Shown one piece after another: positions 33,650 to 44,164 of a stretch of DNA of 57,284 nt. This stretch comes from Welwitschia mirabilis (taxonomy: Eukaryota; Gnetophyta; Gnetopsida; Welwitschiales). The notes under the pieces are model-generated. The model saw nothing but the letters and a program-made list of their open reading frames with translations, did no database searches and was not told where the DNA came from. The stretch spans positions 60,811,406-60,868,689 of the forward strand of contig JBOZIK010000001.1 in the NCBI GenBank assembly GCA_051453625.1. Reading direction: 5' to 3'. The position numbers were made by a program, and so were the translations under genes. The number at the start of each line of letters is the position of its first letter. The first letter of the stretch is position 1.

Positions 33650-34480
33650 TATGCTTTTAGAGAGGAGAGATTTTTTTTCTTTTTATTGTTAGCCTAATTA
33701 AGAAATACTATATCCCCATAAAGTGCTTGAAAACAAAGAACATATTCAACATAGTATGAAGGTAGATTCCACCTTTTTCAACCATATTTTCCAAAAAAAC
33801 CGAGACCTCAAGTGAAACTAACCTTAACAAGATAACTGAAAAGCAAGCATAACCTTTTCTTAAAAAATACAAGTAAACCTGAATTCTATCTAAACTTGTG
33901 CTAACAAGATGATCACTTACTAACAGTTTATTTGTTAAGAGCCATCAACCAAGGTCATCAAGTCTTAAGAACTCATGGACGAACAGAAGGAGTGGATGAT
34001 TGGTATGTTCAATGAGATGGCCTGAAAATGGAGTGGGTGTGTGAAAAGGTTTGAATGGGCAATGGTGTTTAGGGTCATTGGTGAGGAAAACATTCTTGAG
34101 TGTTAATGGGTTTGTTGTGTTTCGACAAGGGTTGTTGCAAGAAGGCTTTTCAAAGGGATGCAAATTGGAACTTGGAAGGTTCAAAAATTTTGGATTATGA
34201 GGATCAACACACTAGTTATCCAAAAAGGGGATAGGGTGAACAACATTTTGTTTATGAGGATAATTGTAAGAACTTTGAAAGAATATGAGAAGTGCAATTA
34301 GAAAAGTCTAAACATTCAAAATCAGATGTGGTCCACCCTATAGCATTTCTATGCTTTTCCAATAATGCATTGAAAGGCGAGTTCAAAGCATTGAAACGAT
34401 CATGAGAAGAACGAGCATTTTGTTCAACTAGAGAAGGATTAAGATTGTGAACTTCATAAACAAAATCAACATTATCGGTG
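33650..34480 (-). other. Gypsy internal region, no recognised domain
   Basis: Where RT should begin downstream of the protease, I recognise no RT motif. One frame (34,184-33,945 on the minus strand) is open for 79 codons and another after the protease is open for about 70, but neither matches a family I know. Confidence 0.45.
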
Positions 34481-34489
34481 TTACTTGGT

Positions 34490-34880
34490 AATTACACAGT
34501 ATTGAAAATATTTAAGTTCATTGTTATATTGCCGAATGAGATTTTCATTAGACCATTTCTGCAATTTACAAAAGCATTTGATGTTCCCTAAAATGACAGG
34601 AACTGAATTATGCTTCGTTGGATTTATTTCTAACACACTGAAATCTGCTGGAAAGTAGCAATTATCTACTCAAACAATTACATTTCCAACAATTCCTAGT
34701 GGTGATTTCAATGAGTTATCAGATAATTGCAATTCGATTTTTATCTTTTTAAGGTCATTTAGGCCAAGTTCCTTGTAACTTGAATGAGGTAAAAGGTTTA
34801 CACTCGCTTCAAGATCTAACAAGACTTGCCTAAGGTGTTTATCTCCAATTGTGATGGCAATTGTAGGTCAATATGAGTCT
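34490..34880 (-). pseudogene. Gypsy aspartic protease remnant
   Basis: The frame reads AITIGDKHLRQVLLDLEASVNLLP, then YKELGL, LSDNSLKSPLGIV, an in-frame stop, and FPADFSVLEI with VPVILGN. This is the Athila-clade retropepsin (ALLDLGASINLMP, LADRS...P.GI..DV.VKVD...FP.DF.VLD, PIILGRPF). The catalytic DLGAS is DLEAS here and an in-frame stop follows GNVIV, so it is inactive. Confidence 0.8.
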
Positions 34881-36432
34881 TACACTTTAGGGGAATTTAA
34901 TTTTATATGATTACACTGGTTTGCTAGGCTAGAAAGCCATTTTTCTTAGCATACATTTTCCTCTTAATTGTACACATATCTTTAAGAAGTTTCGTATACG
35001 AGGGTAAATGTTTAATAACTTCTAACATCAGTATGTTAATTTTGGCTTCCTTGAAAACCTCTAAGGCTTCTAGCTATTTCTTCGCAATCTTGTCCTTCCT
35101 AAGTTGTTGTGAGAAGGGTAGAGGTTCTCGATTATTAGGTAAAGGTTTTTTAAATCTTCTAGTATTTCGTCCTTCTCATTGTTCTGTGTAGGTATTGGTT
35201 CTTCTTCAGTTGGGTTCTGCTCAGGTTGATTGTTCAACTCTTTCCCATTTCTAAGGTGAATAGCCTTGGTTTTCTTCTATGTGGGTAGGCTCTAATCCTT
35301 CTATGGTTTCAACTCATCTTGGGTTTGGCTATGAGCTCATAGGAAGTTTGCCCAGTTCTCTTTGATTCAAGGAAGAAAAAATATGGTTTTGGGTTTGTTG
35401 GGTACTACCTTAAAACTACTAGAAGTCCTGTTTGAGTTTATTCATGAAGAAGTAAGTTGCCTAAAATTTTGTTGATGTTCAACATTCAGTTGGACTTGAG
35501 ATTCCATGAATTTCCTTAATGATTCCTCCAATGGATTAGATAAGGAGCGTTAAGGTTGGTTTGATGGGTACGAATGGGAGGATAAAGATGGGAATGAGTT
35601 TCTTGATTGACTAGTGTGGCTTTGATTGTATAAGTTGTGTTGTTTTCAAGAAAAATTGGGATGGTTCCTCCACCCGAGGTTATAGGTATTTGAATAGGGA
35701 TTATTTTTGTTATTTTGTCAATGGTGTCCTATGGTAGTGACTTGTTTGTTTACTGTATTTTGAAAGAGGGATATGGATGGACACTCAACTATCTCGTGTG
35801 AGTCTATGTGGCAGATTAAACACTCAGGTTTGGAGGTTGAAGGTTTAGGTGAAGTGGAAAGGGATTCTACTCTTCTTAACAATTCATTTATCATGTTATT
35901 TACCTCAAAATTGTCAAGCACCCTGAAAACCCTAGTGGACATAATGGAATGCTAGGATCTAAATGGGTTGATTGGTTTCTCCCAATTTTTAGAACTTCCA
36001 GCTACTGATTCAAGGAAGTCCCAAACTTCATCTAAGAGAAAATTTAGAAAGCTCCCCCTACTCAACTAATTGCCTTGTTTGATGATAATCCATCAGAGAA
36101 GAAACTTGTTACTCTACTAAGCTCAAATCCATGTTGGGGGCATTTCTGAAGTAAGACCTTACACCTCTCTAAAGTTTGTGAGAAGGTTTCATGATCTTTC
36201 TGTTGGTAGTTCATGATCTTGCACCTTAAAATGTTGGTTTTATAACTTGAGAAAAACTTTGAGATAAAAGCTTTGTTAAGGTCAACCAAAGTCCTAACAA
36301 ATAGAGGTTTAAGGTGTAGAGCCAGGCTTTAACTTTTTCTTTGAGGGGGAATGGAAGAGGGTTAATTGGAGGGCATCTACGATATTAGGGACCTGTGGTG
36401 AGGTGGCTAGAATGCACTCGAATTCCTCTAGG

Positions 36433-36442
36433 NNNNNNNNNN
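36433..36442. other. Assembly gap (10 N)
   Basis: Ten N inside the gypsy gag region. Confidence 0.98.
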
Positions 36443-36706
36443 CTTCCGATCATAAACCATGGAAATGAGGTAAATATACAAAGGGTGGAAGGCTTAAAAT
36501 TAAGTATACATGCTATTGGTGATTGGACTATATACAAACGGGTACCTAAGCATTAGGGTTGTAAGTAGTCTCAAAGGTTTTGCCTAGAGGGTTTATTAGG
36601 AAGTTTGGATTGGTTATATGACGTGTTGGGGCTCTGAGCTGCTTGTGGGCTAAAGTTAAAGGCTTGCAAGTTTTCTAACAATTGTTCATTCAACCAAGGT
36701 GTGTCA

Positions 36707-37511
36707 NNNNNNNNNNNNNNNNNNNNNNNNNNNNNNNNNNNNNNNNNNNNNNNNNNNNNNNNNNNNNNNNNNNNNNNNNNNNNNNNNNNNNNNNNNNNNN
36801 NNNNNNNNNNNNNNNNNNNNNNNNNNNNNNNNNNNNNNNNNNNNNNNNNNNNNNNNNNNNNNNNNNNNNNNNNNNNNNNNNNNNNNNNNNNNNNNNNNNN
36901 NNNNNNNNNNNNNNNNNNNNNNNNNNNNNNNNNNNNNNNNNNNNNNNNNNNNNNNNNNNNNNNNNNNNNNNNNNNNNNNNNNNNNNNNNNNNNNNNNNNN
37001 NNNNNNNNNNNNNNNNNNNNNNNNNNNNNNNNNNNNNNNNNNNNNNNNNNNNNNNNNNNNNNNNNNNNNNNNNNNNNNNNNNNNNNNNNNNNNNNNNNNN
37101 NNNNNNNNNNNNNNNNNNNNNNNNNNNNNNNNNNNNNNNNNNNNNNNNNNNNNNNNNNNNNNNNNNNNNNNNNNNNNNNNNNNNNNNNNNNNNNNNNNNN
37201 NNNNNNNNNNNNNNNNNNNNNNNNNNNNNNNNNNNNNNNNNNNNNNNNNNNNNNNNNNNNNNNNNNNNNNNNNNNNNNNNNNNNNNNNNNNNNNNNNNNN
37301 NNNNNNNNNNNNNNNNNNNNNNNNNNNNNNNNNNNNNNNNNNNNNNNNNNNNNNNNNNNNNNNNNNNNNNNNNNNNNNNNNNNNNNNNNNNNNNNNNNNN
37401 NNNNNNNNNNNNNNNNNNNNNNNNNNNNNNNNNNNNNNNNNNNNNNNNNNNNNNNNNNNNNNNNNNNNNNNNNNNNNNNNNNNNNNNNNNNNNNNNNNNN
37501 NNNNNNNNNNN
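36707..37511. other. Assembly gap (805 N)
   Basis: Run of 805 N inside gag of the gypsy element. Open frames drawn across it are artefacts. Confidence 0.98.
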
Positions 37512-38018
37512 AAGACATTCAAAAGCGGATTGGGCATTTGGGTTAGGTTTCTGGGAAGATTGTTCTCCATGGATTTCTTCATTGGGTTGTTTTCTTGATG
37601 GTGGTCTCTGTTCTTCATTGCTATTGATGTTAGGGTCCATGTTTTCATTGAAAGGGTCTCTGACTAGGCAATCTAATTCGTCTTGGATCCAACGCATATA
37701 AGACTCAAATAAGTTTCAAAGGGGACCTGCAAGACAGACTGGTTTCTAATGTTTGACGAAGGTCTCGGTTTAATTTTTAGAGGCTGATTTGCAGAAAGGT
37801 TGGCGGCACCAATCAGGGAAGGTGTCAACGACGGTTGTTATAAGAGTTACAATTCAGGGAAAAGTTCAGAGGTTTGCAAGGTCTACACAAAACATTTGGG
37901 GTTGCGGGGTGCACTAAAAAGACAATAGAAATCGAGACGACAACGAACTCGAAAATAAAACCTAAGGAAAACAAACTCTAAATATTTTTCATGTTAGAAA
38001 CATCTTAACAGAAAATAC

Positions 38019-38118
38019 NNNNNNNNNNNNNNNNNNNNNNNNNNNNNNNNNNNNNNNNNNNNNNNNNNNNNNNNNNNNNNNNNNNNNNNNNNNNNNNNNN
38101 NNNNNNNNNNNNNNNNNN
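38019..38118. other. Assembly gap (100 N)
   Basis: 100 N placeholder in the gypsy leader region. Confidence 0.98.
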
Positions 38119-38380
38119 AGAAATGCAATAGAAACAAAAAGTACTTACTAAAATAAAAATTTGCAGAACTAAAAAGAAAATGCAAGCGAAGGTGAGTTCT
38201 ATATTAGTTATTCACTTTTTTTGATCCGTGTTTTGATTGCAACATGCAAGAAACACGTTAAATCTGAAACACAAAATATTTGATATAGAAATGCAAACGC
38301 TTTTCAGGTTACAACGAAAAACTAAACAAAACTCAAAAAAGGACCAGTTCAGTTATCACTGGAACGGATTAGTACCTACC

Positions 38381-39062
38381 NNNNNNNNNNNNNNNNNNNN
38401 NNNNNNNNNNNNNNNNNNNNNNNNNNNNNNNNNNNNNNNNNNNNNNNNNNNNNNNNNNNNNNNNNNNNNNNNNNNNNNNNNNNNNNNNNNNNNNNNNNNN
38501 NNNNNNNNNNNNNNNNNNNNNNNNNNNNNNNNNNNNNNNNNNNNNNNNNNNNNNNNNNNNNNNNNNNNNNNNNNNNNNNNNNNNNNNNNNNNNNNNNNNN
38601 NNNNNNNNNNNNNNNNNNNNNNNNNNNNNNNNNNNNNNNNNNNNNNNNNNNNNNNNNNNNNNNNNNNNNNNNNNNNNNNNNNNNNNNNNNNNNNNNNNNN
38701 NNNNNNNNNNNNNNNNNNNNNNNNNNNNNNNNNNNNNNNNNNNNNNNNNNNNNNNNNNNNNNNNNNNNNNNNNNNNNNNNNNNNNNNNNNNNNNNNNNNN
38801 NNNNNNNNNNNNNNNNNNNNNNNNNNNNNNNNNNNNNNNNNNNNNNNNNNNNNNNNNNNNNNNNNNNNNNNNNNNNNNNNNNNNNNNNNNNNNNNNNNNN
38901 NNNNNNNNNNNNNNNNNNNNNNNNNNNNNNNNNNNNNNNNNNNNNNNNNNNNNNNNNNNNNNNNNNNNNNNNNNNNNNNNNNNNNNNNNNNNNNNNNNNN
39001 NNNNNNNNNNNNNNNNNNNNNNNNNNNNNNNNNNNNNNNNNNNNNNNNNNNNNNNNNNNNNN
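38381..39062. other. Assembly gap (682 N)
   Basis: Run of 682 N. It hides the inner end of the gypsy 5' LTR (about 48 bp by comparison with the other LTR) and the primer-binding site. Confidence 0.98.
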
Positions 39063-39768
39063 TAAGTAAGTACCCAGTATTGTTCTTCCATAGGGATAAA
39101 CCGAGGTAGAGTCTAAACAGAAGCAACACAAAATTATCAATCTTGCAATGAAATCAAAACAAATAAAAATCAAGAGTTGAGGTTGTGATGAACTTTGATT
39201 AGTGAACTAGAAAAATGAACTAGCTCCAATAGTCTAGCTCGACTTGTCCAACAACACACCTTCACTCCAAGGATATCCTGTAATTTCCTGAAACAGGCCT
39301 TAAAATGTCAAGTAATGATGGCTCGAGTCAGGGTGACATAATCTCATTCACCACATGAGGGTCAGTGAATTCAATAGCCACTTTGGTCCTTCATAGCCAT
39401 TCATAAGCATGGAAAGTAAAAACTAATATACTCAAGATCCATCAAATGACAGAGACAACAACCAATAAGTTGACTTAAGGAATTTACTCGATTATTGAAA
39501 GAACTTGACAATGTAGTTTTACTTAATCATTACAAATACAAAGCTACTCGCGACTCAAAATAAAAAATGAGCAACTACTCTTCCATTAAAATAGTAGAAT
39601 ATATTACATTGAAGGAAGAAATTGAGGCTGATACAAACTCCTTGAACTATCCTTGGAAGAAGTCCGCTCCCAAAGAAGCTGCTTAGAAAGCCATGTCGAT
39701 GGGTGACGCTATAAGGCATTTCACTAATTTCGCCAACTAAAGATTTTTACAAATGAAGGCTCAAGGCC

Positions 39769-39775
39769 TTTTATA
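39769..39775 (-). promoter_or_regulatory. TATA box of the gypsy 5' LTR
   Basis: TATAAAA on the minus strand. The same position is TATAAGA in the 3' LTR (30,517-30,523) and TATAAAA in the second element (55,502-55,508), so it is conserved among the three LTRs. Confidence 0.65.
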
Positions 39776-39966
39776 GGGAACAGAAGGGTTAAGGAGGTTA
39801 CAAGTCTTTGGCTTGTAGTAGTTAGTGGCAGCTACAAGTTAGACTGTTACAATTTGGGTAGTTACAATTTTCACCATGTAACCTAAGGTAGGCTTTTTGT
39901 TTTCTTGAGAAAATGGGCAAGACATGGCCTTTAAGTCATGATGCTTTTACCATCTGGTGCTATCAC

Positions 39967-40041
39967 CATGTGTCTCCAACGTCTTCACCCATGTCACTGC
40001 CACATGTCACCGCCATGTGTCACTTACGTCATCACCATGTG
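39967..40041 (-). promoter_or_regulatory. CATGTG cluster in the gypsy 5' LTR
   Basis: CATGTG or CACATG at 39,967, 40,001, 40,014 and 40,036, matching the cluster in the 3' LTR despite general divergence. Confidence 0.5.
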
Positions 40042-40403
40042 TCATTGAAGTTATCAGTTGTTTTTGATGTGACAATTGATTAAGCCCATAACTGCAATTT
40101 GATCACTTTGCCGTGACAGTTTCAAAATGTAGCTTTTGCACTACTTTTCTCCAAAGGACTAGCGATCTCGGTTACAATGATGACTGCGCTGGCATTTTTT
40201 GTTGGATGAACTTCATCTTTCAGTATGTCCTTTAGAATGTAGTAAATAACATGAAATTGTCTTGGGAAAGTGCATAAGTTCACAAAACATGCTAAAAAGG
40301 GTAGGAGACATAATTTTATGATAAAATGGCTATTTTAATGTCTTCGCCTAAGCAAAATTGGTCAAATAAACTTGTTCTGAATGTCAATTTCTGCATGTTA
40401 ACA

Positions 40404-40690
40404 TTTTGTTGATAAAAAGAAAATTTTTTGTTTGTTGCATATTTTGCTGTTACTAAATTTTCAAAATATTTTCAATCAAAAGCTTTGTATGTTCTAACAA
40501 TTTAATGTTACTTTACTCTCACATTTTCAATTTTTCTATTTCTATTTTTGTTTTCCATTTCTATTGTTTCCATTTCAAATGGCATAAGACCAAAAATCCC
40601 TTTTCCCTCATCAACCTAGGTAATCAAATCATCCCTTTACATGAAATCTCACCTTCATTCATATCATAAAACCCTAGATATGGTATATCT
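40404..40690 (+). repeat. Right half of the repeat split by the gypsy element
   Basis: Begins with the target duplication TTTTG and continues the dispersed repeat seen intact at 20,925-21,300; the left half ends at 29,761. Confidence 0.6.
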
Positions 40691-41241
40691 AGTACGTGTT
40701 GATTCCTCGCCCTTCCTGACAACATTAAAGAGTACTCACTAACATGATATGAACTTAGGTCTATTTGTACAAATATAAAAGGATACATCCACATCAATGA
40801 GTTAGATATTGTCATGTTCTTTTAACAAATGTATGCACAGTTCTCGAACAAAAAGTTCAAATAATCTTCTCATTTGACCTTATTTGCTTGGTTTTCTGTG
40901 AGCACACAAATGCAAGTAGGCCACATGTCAGGCCTCATCTATGTGGCCATGTCAAACATGTAAGTTTCTTTTGTATACCTTCTTCGTGGGCAAACAGAAT
41001 TATGCCATGTGTTAGGCTTAGGTTTGTGTAGTTGCAAGAAGGCTTAAGTTTTCCTTGTTCCTTTCCCCCATGGGTGTGTCACCAAGATTAAGCCACCTAC
41101 CAGGCCTGTATTAGCATGGCCATAGAATTCAAGTTTCCTTTGTAACTTTGTCCATGGATTTGCATAATTGTAGGTATGTGTATATATATAGAGAGAGGGG
41201 GGTGCATGGGTTGGCGTTGGGTTTTGAGATGTTGGCACGAA

Positions 41242-43262
41242 TGTGCAAACTCAATCGAGTGATGTGTCAGCCCTAGATTGCGAGGAGATTTCCTAATGAT
41301 CCTTCTTGGTTATTTTTGTAATTTATTTGGATTATTCTATTTTTGAATTATTTCCAACATTTTCAAGTATATCCTTAATATTCTAAAGTAATTTTATAAA
41401 TTTAACATCCTAGACTCGAGTTCTTTGGCTTCATGAATTGACAAATATGAACTTTCATGGTGTTTGGTATTAGTCCTTTTCATGGTTCTCCTAAGAAATG
41501 CCCCTACATATTTATTGAATTAGCCACATATGTTTTTTCTTTAAATTCCATAATAACTTTTATTATTGTTGTTTGTCTCTTTTTATATGTTTTCTTCCTT
41601 TCAAAAATAATTTTAAGTTTTCCCTTTTCTTAATTTAAAGGGTTGTATCTTCTTTTCTTTTTCCTACTTTATTTTTTTGTCTTATTGAATTCACTTAATT
41701 GATTTTAAATAGTTAATTGTCAAGCATATTTACTTCCTTAATATGTTCCCTTCCATCCTATACCACAAGTTTCTTCATCAAATACTAATTTGGCCCTATT
41801 TGCTAGCCCCATGGCCTAGGCGTGCAAACCATAATTGAATAAATCTCTCTATATCTTTGAAGCATGGTTCATAAGGCTTAAATTGAAATTCTAGAATGTC
41901 CTTTACCAGGTAATTAACATTTTGTGGAAACAAGCTCAAACCATGTTTGAATAACCTCTTGCGACATGTTTCAAAAAAAAAAAAAAAAACAAATTAACAG
42001 TTGTCCTTCACTGAAAATTTTTGTAGCAATATAATTAGAAAGACACTCAAATTAGGCATTCTAATGTTTTGTCGATGATCCTGATCTTAATACTCGATCT
42101 CATGCACCCTTCATTTTTATTCTTGGTGGAAACACACTCTTTATAGGGCAATAATGACATCCTACATAAGAAATTCCAATTGTTTGTACCAAGGAAGTTG
42201 TGAAGCAGAAACAAAAACTTTGTTTATGGGGTCATTGTTAGTCAAACTGAACTGTCATTGATGTCATAGATACAGTAAAATGATGTCTTTAACTCGATAA
42301 GGATAATCCAATTCGTATCTGACAATTGGTTTTAAGTTTGAAAGTTTTCAAAATTAATTTTTGACTTATAGTCCACTTGTGGGTGACCAATGTGTTCATT
42401 AAGGCTACCCTTTCATTTGCTGAGGTACAGGCTAACTAAGGATTTATGTGGGCAAGCACACTGTTACACCATTCTGATTATCAAAACCGAAAGACAGGGG
42501 GTCAATCAAGCTTTCATGAGGACAACTAGTTTGCTCAATAAAGTTCCATCGAGGTCATTAGATAGTACATGTGGCAATCGAATGTGATTTTAACAGTCCC
42601 ATTTTTTAGCTATTAAAGATCTAAATGAAGATCAATCTCAACTCTAATGGACTTCTAGTTCCTTAACTTCCACTTCAGTCCTTAAAAGTCTATGGGTCAT
42701 TCAGGAGACATAAAACATCAAAGTCCTTTACATCAAAAGCAATCCATCTTCTTTCTCTAATTCTAAGTTGCCCTAATCATTGTTCTTCTTTTTGTTTTAC
42801 TTCCTCCATGACTGTGCAAACTCGATCAAGTGTTGTGTCAGCCCTAGATTGCAAGGAGATTTCCTAATGATCCTTCTTGGTTATTTTTGTAATTTATTTG
42901 GATTATTCTATTTTTGAATTATTTCCAACANNNNNNNNNNNNNNNNNNNNNNNNNNNNNNNNNNNNNNNNNNNNNNNNNNNNNNNNNNNNNNNNNNNNNN
43001 NNNNNNNNNNNNNNNNNNNNNNNNNNNNNNATTAGATAGAACATGTGGCAATCGAATGTGATTTAACAGTCCTGTTTTTTAGCTATTAAAGATCCAAATG
43101 AAGATCAATCTCAACTCTAATTGACTTCTAGTTCCATAACTTCCACTTTACTCCTTAAAAGTCTATGGGTCATTTAGGAGACATAAAACATCAAAGTCCT
43201 TTACATCAAAAGCAATCCAAATTCTTTCCCTAATTCTAAGTTGCCCTAATCATTGTTCTATC
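41242..43262 (+). repeat. Tandem duplication of a 1,571-bp unit, second copy gapped
   Basis: Unit 1 is 41,242-42,812. Unit 2 starts at 42,813 (TGTGCAAACTCGATC, AGCCCTAGATTGC and GGAGATTTCCTAATGATCC, matching 41,242 onward), is cut by a 100-N gap at 42,931, and resumes at 43,031 with sequence matching 42,558-42,790. The copies are very similar. Function and family unknown; the two units abut, so these are not LTRs of one element. Confidence 0.8.
42931..43030. other. Assembly gap (100 N) hiding about 1.2 kb
   Basis: A default-size gap inside the second unit of the tandem duplication. By comparison with unit 1, about 1.2 kb is probably missing here. Confidence 0.9.
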
Positions 43263-44160
43263 ATTTGACTTCACATTCTATTAGGATCCTGAAAGTATCT
43301 GTTTACATCTAGCACAAAGGCTATAATTGCAATCCATCTTGGAATGAATAGTGCATAGGCGCATTTCTCATTCACCCTATTCTTCCTACTAATTGATTTG
43401 TGGATCTGTCCCTACAATCCAAGTTTGTAAAGGTAAGGTTAGCCTTGAAATCCTGGTTAGATAAATGTGATCTAGCTTTAGTCATTAAGGACTCAAAGAT
43501 CGAGGAGGGATGTAAGGTTGTATCATGCACTCAAAACACTATAAGTTTTGGTGGTGTTTGATTGTAGTTTTCTTTGCATTTAATTCCACTAATTATGTTT
43601 TATTAAAAAACAAAGTTGTAATAGCAATCAATTAGATCTTCTTGATGAATTGAGGTAGAAGACAAATGTGAGATCTCATGTTACAATTAGAATAACATGA
43701 AAATGATACCACTTTCACAAGGATGTTTTCCCTCCTATTGATTTTCCCTTTATGCTAGCCCACGATCATTGCTACTTGACACTAGTTCTACCAATTTAGT
43801 GAAGACAAAGCATCATCCCTAACAATGACACTTTTGATTCAATCCATGATAATAAGATCACTCGAAGCATTGATTCTCTACGTAACACATACTGCTTACA
43901 ACCTTGATGAGGCCTTTGTAAGTCATTGTCTTGGTAAAGTAATAATCACTTTGTCTTGGTAAAGTAATAAGTAGTATATTTTTGGTTGACCTTTTACATA
44001 TATTTACTCTTATACATATAATACATGTGACATTTAAATTGATTAACTACTCCTAGGCTTATGATAATACAATTAATTTAAAAAGATCAAACAAAGAAAG
44101 GCCTTGGTGTTAATCACTTTGAAGATTTTCAAGCATTAAAATCATTTAAGAATTCATACT
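43263..44160. other. No recognised features
   Basis: AT-rich sequence. A short direct duplication (tcttggtaaagtaataa, twice near 43,930-43,970) is the only structure seen. Confidence 0.5.
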
Positions 44161-44164
44161 TTAA

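Larger units (their letters stand above)
35340..37697 (-). pseudogene. Gypsy gag (Athila-like), interrupted by gaps
   Basis: Putative start MRWIQDELDC at 37,697; an 805-N gap and a 10-N gap interrupt it. Retrotrans_gag region at 36,289-36,062: LNKAFISKFF, KIMNYQQKDHETF and ERCKVLLQKCPQHGF, matching the family's 'L..AFL.KFFP', 'I..F.Q...E.F..AWERFK.LLR.CPHHG'. A zinc knuckle CLICHIDSHEIVEC (C-x2-C-x4-H-x4-C) lies near 35,820-35,780, then a frame change and GWRNHPNFSW near 35,690-35,650, typical of Athila Gag. Stops and frame changes show decay. Confidence 0.8.
29762..40403 (-). mobile_element. Athila-like Ty3/gypsy element lacking reverse transcriptase
   Basis: Two related direct repeats (29,762-31,134 and about 39,015-40,403) act as LTRs, start TG on the minus strand, and are flanked by TTTTG on both sides (29,757-29,761 and 40,404-40,408). 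Element order on the minus strand: 5' LTR, leader (mostly in gaps), gag (37.7-35.3 kb), aspartic protease (34.9-34.5 kb), then directly a 3' ORF (32.6-31.6 kb), polypurine tract and 3' LTR. Gag and protease resemble Athila-clade elements. No RT, RNase H or integrase motif was found between 34.5 and 32.6 kb. In a stretch compared by eye the LTRs differ at roughly one base in eight, so the insertion is old. Four N runs lie inside. Confidence 0.85.
39063..40403 (-). repeat. 5' LTR of the gypsy element (inner end in a gap)
   Basis: Collinear with 29,810-31,134. On the minus strand it begins TGTTAACATGC. TATA box CTATAAAAGG at 39,769-39,775 and four CATGTG/CACATG hexamers at 39,967-40,041, at the same relative positions as in the 3' LTR. 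Confidence 0.85.

Noticed and set aside
36571-39173. Long open frames of 240-340 codons on both strands around 36.6-39.2 kb
   Set aside because: Created by N runs. Only the minus-strand start at 37,697 is kept, as the likely gag N-terminus of the gypsy element.
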